DNA of 17,747 nt, from contig JBJTWS010000215.1 of NCBI GenBank assembly GCA_046081905.1, positions 1-17,747 of the forward strand. Reading direction: 5' to 3'. The stretch comes from CBW1002 sp046081905. GTDB taxonomy: Bacteria; Cyanobacteriota; Cyanobacteriia; PCC-6307; Cyanobiaceae. The notes beneath the pieces were generated by a model. It was not told the origin of the DNA, did not search any database, and saw only the letters and a program-made list of their open reading frames with translations. A program made the translations under genes and the position numbers. Below, piece by piece: positions 13,714 through 17,747 of this stretch (position 1 is the stretch's first letter; each line of letters opens with the position of its first letter).

Positions 13714-15021
13714 ATGCGGATCCGATCCTCCTCTGCCCTGCTGGCCGCCTCCCTGCTGGGGGTGGCTCCCGGCGTGGCGATCGCCCAGCAGCGCCCGGCC
13801 GTGGTGGCCGCCGGCGCCCCGGTTGCCGCCACGCCGGCCCCGATGGCCACCCTGCCGGCCGTGCCGCCGGCCGTGGGTCTGCCGCGGCTTCAGACCAGCG
13901 TCAGCTGCCCCGCCCTGCAGCAACGGGTGCAGGCGGCCCTCGGCGGCGAGCAGAACGTCTGGAGCATCACGGTGGCTGATGCCAGTGGCCGTTTGCTGGC
14001 GGATGTGCACGGCACCCGGCCCCGCATCCCCGCCTCGAACGAGAAGCTGATCAGCACGGCCTTCGCCCTGGATCGGCTCGGCCCCGATTACCGCCTCAGC
14101 ACCCGCCTCTGGCGCCTGCCGGATGGAACCCTGCGGCTCACCGGCGAAGGGGACCCCGACCTGGCGGTGCCCCAGCTGCAGCGCTTCGCCAAACTGGCCT
14201 TGGGTTCGGGCGGCAGCACGGGCGATGCCCCGGGCCTGTTGACCCTTCAGCTAGCCGAGGAGCCCGCCCAGGCCTGGTGGCCCCAGGGCTGGCATCCGGC
14301 CGATCGCGTGTACGCCTACGGCGCGCCGATCACCCGCCTGGCGGTGACCAGCAATGCCATCCACGATGCCGTGGCCAATCCGCCGGCCCGCCTGCAGGCG
14401 CTGCTGCAGAAGCTGATGACCCAGCAGGGCGGCAAGGGCCGCCTGGCCCTGGTGCCCGCCTCCACCCCCCTGCCGGAGGATGCGGTGCTGCTGCACGAGG
14501 AGAATTCGCTGCCGATGTACGGCCTGCTCAGCCTGGCCAACACCGAAAGCCACAACTTCACCGCCGAGGTGCTCCTGCGCTCCGCCAGCGGCACCTGGAA
14601 CCTGGAGCAGGCGCGCCTGCAGGCCACCCTGTGGCTGCAGCAGCAGGGTCTGCCCACCGAGGGTGTGCAGGTGGTGGACGGCAGTGGCCTCGATCGCGCC
14701 AATCGCCTCACCAGCCGGCTGCTGGCGGCCCTGCTGCTCCGGATGGACCAGCATCCCTACGGCCGCCAGTACCAGGCCTCCATGGCCGTGGCGGGTCAGC
14801 GGGGCACCCTGCGGAACCTGTACATCGGTACGCCGCTGCAGGGCCGCTTCCGCGGCAAGACCGGCACCATCAGTGGGGTGCGCTCGATCAGCGGCTACCT
14901 CGATTCCGCCGATGGCACCCGCTACGTGAGCGCCATCGCCAACGGGGCGGCCGCTCCGAACCAGACCATCGGCCAGGTGCTGCGCCAGGCCCAGACGCCG
15001 GGCCTCTGCCCCGCCACCTGA
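13714..15021 (+). CDS. dacB: D-alanyl-D-alanine carboxypeptidase/endopeptidase (PBP4 family)
   Basis: This is a periplasmic serine peptidase (family S13) that trims the terminal D-Ala or cuts cross-links in peptidoglycan. It has 435 residues. A signal peptide ends at Ala-Ile-Ala, with likely cleavage between 24 and 25. An Ala/Pro-rich stretch of about 30 residues follows. The three active-site motifs are Ser108-Asn-Glu-Lys111 in IPASNEKLIST, Ser279-His-Asn281 in NTESHNFTAEV, and Lys382-Thr-Gly in FRGKTGTISG. The distance from SxxK to SxN is 171 residues, less than the roughly 240 of E. coli PBP4, so the inserted domains seem reduced. It follows the DUF4330 gene after one base. The 3' end converges on the coiled-coil gene with a 13-base gap. 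Confidence 0.93.
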   Translation: MRIRSSSALLAASLLGVAPGVAIAQQRPAVVAAGAPVAATPAPMATLPAVPPAVGLPRLQTSVSCPALQQRVQAALGGEQNVWSITVADASGRLLADVHGTRPRIPASNEKLISTAFALDRLGPDYRLSTRLWRLPDGTLRLTGEGDPDLAVPQLQRFAKLALGSGGSTGDAPGLLTLQLAEEPAQAWWPQGWHPADRVYAYGAPITRLAVTSNAIHDAVANPPARLQALLQKLMTQQGGKGRLALVPASTPLPEDAVLLHEENSLPMYGLLSLANTESHNFTAEVLLRSASGTWNLEQARLQATLWLQQQGLPTEGVQVVDGSGLDRANRLTSRLLAALLLRMDQHPYGRQYQASMAVAGQRGTLRNLYIGTPLQGRFRGKTGTISGVRSISGYLDSADGTRYVSAIANGAAAPNQTIGQVLRQAQTPGLCPAT

Positions 15022-15026
15022 GCCCG

Positions 15027-15036
15027 GAGGGCCCTC
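15027..15036. terminator. Palindrome at a convergent junction, doubtful terminator
   Basis: GAGGGCCCTC is a perfect 10-base palindrome spanning the 13-base gap between the dacB stop and the stop of the coiled-coil gene. As RNA it would leave little loop, and no T run follows on either strand. It might be a weak bidirectional signal or chance in GC-rich DNA. Confidence 0.2.
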
Positions 15037-15973
15037 AGCCCCGGCCGCCGGCCACCTGGCGCAGCTTTCCGGCGGCACGCCGGGCCCGGCTCACCGAAGC
15101 CGGAGCCTGCTCCCCTTCCGTTGCCGGACGGGGGGCACTCCCGGTGTCCTCCGTCTGGAGGCGCACCAGCTCGCGGCGACCGGCCAGCACCACCTGGCTC
15201 ATCTCCTTGAGGCGACCCTCCAGTTCCCCCAGCACCTGCTCGGCGTACCGGTTGGCGCCCTCCTGCACGTTGGTGGCCTCCTGGCGGGTGCGGGCGATCA
15301 GCTGATCGCACTGCTGCTGCGTCTGCTGGCGGAACTGAAGGGCGTCGTTCTGAAGCCGCTCGGCTTCGGCCTGGCTCTCCCGCTGCACCCGCAGGCCCTC
15401 CTGGCGGATGCCCTCCAGCTCCTGCAGGCTCTGCTGCCGCGCCCGCTCATGCTGCTCGAGCAGCTGGCGGTTGCGTTCGGCCGCCTCCTGCTCCAGCTGC
15501 TGGCGCCGCCCCTGGGCCTCCTGTTCCAGCTGCTGGCGCCGGGCGGCGAACTGCTGCTCCATCTGGGCCAGGCGGCTCTGGTGCTCCTGCTCGGCCTGGG
15601 CGGCCTGCTGGCGGGTCTGCAGCAGCAGGGCCTCGCAGCGCTGCCGCGTCTGGTCGCGCAGCTCGGCGCCCTGCCGCTCCGCCTCCTGCAGCACCGAGGC
15701 ACTGGCGATCAGCTGTTCCCGCTCCCGGCGGGCCTGGGCCACGATCTCCTCGGCCTGCTGCTTGGCCTTGGCGATGAAGTCCTCCCGCTGGCGGAGGAGA
15801 GCATCGGCCTGCTCGATCTGGCCGGGCAGGGCCTCCCGCAGCGCGTCCATCAGCTCGATGGCGTCCTGTTCATTCACCAGGCGGCCACCGCTGAAGGGGA
15901 TGCGGCTGCCATCGAGGACGAGCTCCTCGAGCTGGTCCAGCTGATCGAGCACGGTGATGCGCAACTCGGACAT
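15035..15973 (-). CDS. DivIVA-like coiled-coil protein
   Basis: This is a 312-residue, Gln/Glu/Arg-rich protein. Residues 1-50 form a compact N-terminal part (ITVLDQLDQLEELVLDGSRI, then GGRLVNEQDAIELMDALREA). Residues 50-265 are almost wholly coiled coil. Residues 270-294 are Pro/Glu-rich, and the last 18 are basic. Residues 145-177 show an 11-residue period, RRQQLEQEAQG then RRQQLEQEAAE. It recalls DivIVA and the b/E-type ATPase stalk coiled coils, which is why databases tend to give such names. There is no catalytic motif and no membrane segment. It may be a scaffold at the membrane or division site, but that is a guess. The ATG at 15973 comes one base after the coaD stop, so the pair should be translationally coupled; the longer frame starting at 16051 would overlap coaD and is not chosen. 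Confidence 0.78.
   Translation of the reverse strand: MSELRITVLDQLDQLEELVLDGSRIPFSGGRLVNEQDAIELMDALREALPGQIEQADALLRQREDFIAKAKQQAEEIVAQARREREQLIASASVLQEAERQGAELRDQTRQRCEALLLQTRQQAAQAEQEHQSRLAQMEQQFAARRQQLEQEAQGRRQQLEQEAAERNRQLLEQHERARQQSLQELEGIRQEGLRVQRESQAEAERLQNDALQFRQQTQQQCDQLIARTRQEATNVQEGANRYAEQVLGELEGRLKEMSQVVLAGRRELVRLQTEDTGSAPRPATEGEQAPASVSRARRAAGKLRQVAGGRG
15483..15541. repeat. Direct repeat with 33-bp period
   Basis: A 26-base unit at 15483-15508 recurs at 15516-15541 with one mismatch, an offset of exactly 33 bases. It encodes two copies of an 11-residue coiled-coil unit in the minus-strand gene. Confidence 0.8.
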
Positions 15974-15974
15974 C

Positions 15975-16466
15975 TTAGGACGGTGAGGATGGTTGATTAA
16001 AGAGCCTGGCCAGGTCATCCGCCACCACGGCGGGCACCATGTGACGCACATCGCCGCCGAAGCGGGCCACCTCCTTCACCACCGAACTGCTCAGAAAGCT
16101 GTGGTGCACGGCCGTGGCGAGGAAGAAGGTCTCCACCGCCGGTGCCAGGCTCTTGTTGGTGTGGGCGATCTGCAGCTCGAACTCGAAGTCGCTCAGGGCC
16201 CGCAGGCCCCGCAGGATCACGCCGGCGCCGCACTGGCGGGCGTACTCCACCGTGAGGCCATCGAAGCTGCCCACCTCCACGCCGGCCAGCGCGGCCGTGG
16301 CGCTGCGGATCTGGGCCAGGCGCTGCTCCAGGCTGAAGGCGGCGCGCTTGTTGGGGTTCTGCAGCACGGCCACCACCACTCCGTCGAAGAGACGGCTGGC
16401 CCGCTCGATCAGATCGAGGTGGCCGAGGGTGAGGGGATCGAAGCTGCCGGGGTAGAGGGCGCGCAT
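15975..16466 (-). CDS. coaD: Phosphopantetheine adenylyltransferase
   Basis: CoaD joins 4'-phosphopantetheine and ATP to dephospho-CoA, the next-to-last step of CoA synthesis, in the cytoplasm. The protein has 163 residues, normal for the family. ALYPGSFDPLTLGHLDLIERA carries the nucleotidyltransferase T/HxGH motif. VILRGLRALSDFEFELQIAHTN is the substrate-binding helix region. FLSSSVVKEVARFGGDV is the family's SS-x-x-x-K/R type motif. The ATG with first base 16466 is chosen because it gives MRALYPGSF; the TTG just before it is less likely. The stop lies one base before the start of the coiled-coil gene. The flavin reductase gene lies upstream on the other strand, leaving an 83-base divergent promoter region. 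Confidence 0.96.
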   Translation of the reverse strand: MRALYPGSFDPLTLGHLDLIERASRLFDGVVVAVLQNPNKRAAFSLEQRLAQIRSATAALAGVEVGSFDGLTVEYARQCGAGVILRGLRALSDFEFELQIAHTNKSLAPAVETFFLATAVHHSFLSSSVVKEVARFGGDVRHMVPAVVADDLARLFNQPSSPS

Positions 16467-16510
16467 CAACGGGGGCGGCGGGCCCCACGGTAGGGGCGGC
16501 GCCGGCTTTC

Positions 16511-16516
16511 TAGAGT
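16511..16516 (+). promoter_or_regulatory. Candidate -10 box for the flavin reductase gene
   Basis: TAGAGT lies 33 bases before the ATG at 16550 and overlaps the palindrome TCTAGA (16510-16515). The latter offers a minus-strand TAGAAA 42 bases from coaD. A further minus-strand TACCGT (16493 down to 16488) lies closer to coaD. This is motif inference. Confidence 0.35.
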
Positions 16517-16549
16517 CGGCCCAGCCAGGGCGCCTGCGCCCCTCCCGCC

Positions 16550-17044
16550 ATGTCCGATCTGCCGAGCCTCAACGCCGAAGCCAAGAAGGTGCTGCTGCGC
16601 AAGATCCCCCACGGGGTGTTCATCTGCGGCGTGGCCGAGGGGGACGAGGTGAACGGCTTCACCGCCAGCTGGGTCACGCAGGGCTCCTTTGACCCGCCGC
16701 TGGTGGTGATGGCGGTGCGGGCCGATTCCACCAGCAACGGCATCATCCAGCGCACCGGCCGCTTCTCGCTGAACGTGCTCGCCTCCGACCAGAAGGACCT
16801 GGCGGCCGTGTTCTTCAAGCCCCAGAAGGCCATGGGCGGCCGTTTCGACGCAGCCCCCTTCACCCTGGGCCCCCTGGGCCTGCCGATCCTGAACGACGGC
16901 CTCGGCGGGGTGGAATGCGAACTGGTGGGGCAGGTGGCCCACGGCGACCACACCGTGTTCGTGGGGGAGGTGAAGAGCGCCGTGCTGCACCGCGATGCCA
17001 GCGCCCTCGAGCTGAGCAGCACCGGCTGGCAGTACGGCGGCTGA
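16550..17044 (+). CDS. Flavin reductase domain protein
   Basis: This is a 164-residue protein of the flavin reductase (FMN-binding split barrel) family. Such proteins bind FMN and reduce flavin with NAD(P)H, or act as the reductase partner of oxygenases. In cyanobacteria a related module forms the C-terminus of flavodiiron proteins, but here it stands alone. Family traits are the N-terminal KIPHGVFICGVAEGDEVNGF, then TASWVTQGSFDPPLVVMAV, the GRFSLNVLASDQ strand, and GDHTVFVGEVKSAVLHRD near the C-terminus. There is no signal peptide. The ATG at 16550 is clear. uvrC follows after 36 bases on the same strand. The electron donor, acceptor and pathway cannot be read from the sequence. Confidence 0.86.
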   Translation: MSDLPSLNAEAKKVLLRKIPHGVFICGVAEGDEVNGFTASWVTQGSFDPPLVVMAVRADSTSNGIIQRTGRFSLNVLASDQKDLAAVFFKPQKAMGGRFDAAPFTLGPLGLPILNDGLGGVECELVGQVAHGDHTVFVGEVKSAVLHRDASALELSSTGWQYGG

Positions 17045-17080
17045 TGACGAGCTGATCCCCACCGGAGCGCTGCCTCTCCC

Positions 17081-17747
17081 TTGCCTGCCCCCTCCACCGT
17101 CCAGCCCCTGCTGCTGCAGCCCGAGCGCCTGCGGACCCGGCTGCGGGAGGTTCCTTCCGAGCCGGGCTGCTACCTGATGCGAAATGCGGACGACCGCATC
17201 CTCTACATCGGCAAGGCGAAGGTGCTGCGCAACCGCGTGCGCAGTTACTTCCAGAGCGGCGGCGGCCACGGCCACTCGCCCCGGATCGCGCTGATGGTGC
17301 GGCAGGTGTGCGAGATCGAGTTCATCGTCACCGACAGCGAAGCCGAGGCGCTGGCGCTGGAATCGAACCTGATCAAGAACCACCAGCCGCACTTCAATGT
17401 GCTGCTGAAGGACGACAAGAAATACCCTTACCTCTGCATCACCTGGAGCGAGCCCTACCCGCGCCTCTTCATCACAAGGCGTCGCCGCTTCCGCTCCCCC
17501 CTCGATCGCTTCTACGGCCCCTACGTGGATGTGGGCCTGCTGCGCCGCACCCTGGGCCTGGTGAAGCGGGTGTTTCCGCTGCGGCAGCGACCCCAGCCGC
17601 TGCACAAGGAGCGCACCTGCCTCAACTACGACATCGGCCGCTGCCCGGGCGTCTGCCAGGAAAAGATCAGCTCCGAGGACTACCACCGCACCCTGCGCCA
17701 GGTGGCGATGGTGTTCCAGGGCCGTAATGAGGAGCTGGTGGAGCTGC
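17081..17747 (+). CDS. uvrC: Excinuclease ABC subunit C, N-terminal part (3' end outside window)
   Basis: UvrC makes the two incisions around DNA damage in nucleotide excision repair with UvrA and UvrB. The first 222 codons are visible and the frame runs off the right edge. The N-terminal GIY-YIG nuclease domain is seen as EPGCYLMRNADDRILYIGKA (31-50) and KVLRNRVRSYF, followed by EALALESNLIKNHQPHFNV and LLKDDKKYPYLCIT. A cysteine-containing segment, CLNYDIGRCPGVCQ, lies at about residues 186-199. A stop in this frame at 17045 and the lack of any other start before the domain point to TTG 17081 as the start. An ATG at 17177 lies inside the GIY-YIG motif and is too late. The C-terminal RNase H-like and helix-hairpin-helix parts are outside the window. 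Confidence 0.94.
   Translation, partial: MPAPSTVQPLLLQPERLRTRLREVPSEPGCYLMRNADDRILYIGKAKVLRNRVRSYFQSGGGHGHSPRIALMVRQVCEIEFIVTDSEAEALALESNLIKNHQPHFNVLLKDDKKYPYLCITWSEPYPRLFITRRRRFRSPLDRFYGPYVDVGLLRRTLGLVKRVFPLRQRPQPLHKERTCLNYDIGRCPGVCQEKISSEDYHRTLRQVAMVFQGRNEELVEL

Noticed and set aside
16526..16540. Small GGGCG/CGCCC hairpin in the flavin reductase leader as a riboswitch or sRNA
   Set aside because: The stem is only 5 pairs in GC-rich DNA and the leader is about 35 bases, too short for a known flavin riboswitch.
16466..17686. Minus-strand open frame over the flavin reductase and uvrC
   Set aside because: Both plus-strand genes have recognisable family motifs, and the minus frame has none.
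1..17747. Defence system, prophage, transposon, CRISPR array or RNA gene
   Set aside because: All gaps are short and every long coding frame is explained by core genes. I saw no array-like repeats, terminal inverted repeats, integrase or tRNA-like cloverleaf.

Overview
The window is a GC-rich, densely packed stretch of cyanobacterial chromosome. Codon use, the very high GC content and several cyanobacteria-typical families point to a picocyanobacterium of the Cyanobium / high-GC Synechococcus type. Those families are a Ycf35 (DUF1257) protein, DUF1995, DUF4330, a cyanobacterial-type Hfq head-to-head with dapF, and a DivIVA-like coiled-coil protein after coaD. This placement is inferred from gene content and not from a marker-gene search. 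The window holds 17 protein genes, of which argC (left edge) and uvrC (right edge) are cut. I see no tRNA, rRNA, CRISPR array, insertion sequence, phage gene or defence system. No gap between genes exceeds about 145 bases.

Layout, left to right. (1) The argC 3' end (+) meets purN (-) tail to tail with overlapping ends. purN and ycf35 (+) are head to head with overlapping start codons. ycf35, an M61 metallopeptidase with a PDZ domain and a membrane-anchored N-acetylmuramoyl-L-alanine amidase form a tight + strand operon (gap of 13 bases, then an ATGA overlap). (2) A membrane-anchored lysozyme-like protein (-) overlaps the amidase end. (3) pgi (+) and leuS (-) converge with 3 bases between them. 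hfq lies just upstream of leuS on the same strand. (4) dapF (+), a NifS/IscS-type cysteine desulfurase and a DUF1995 protein form the next + strand cluster, followed by DUF4330 and dacB. (5) A coiled-coil protein and coaD form a - strand operon. (6) A flavin reductase and uvrC run off the right edge on the + strand.

The functions are core metabolism (arginine, purine, lysine/peptidoglycan precursor, CoA, glycolysis), translation (LeuRS), DNA repair (UvrC) and several cell-wall enzymes (amidase, lysozyme-like protein, DacB, and DapF as the meso-diaminopimelate supplier). No multi-gene system unknown to me stands out. The most unusual item is DapF, which carries an Ala/Pro-rich linker and a four-cysteine C-terminal module, and whose end overlaps the start of the cysteine desulfurase gene. 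Other points of interest are the head-to-head start-codon overlap of purN and ycf35, an 11-residue periodic repeat in the coiled-coil protein, and four convergent gene junctions without a visible intrinsic terminator. Short TANNNT boxes recur 20-35 bases before several starts.
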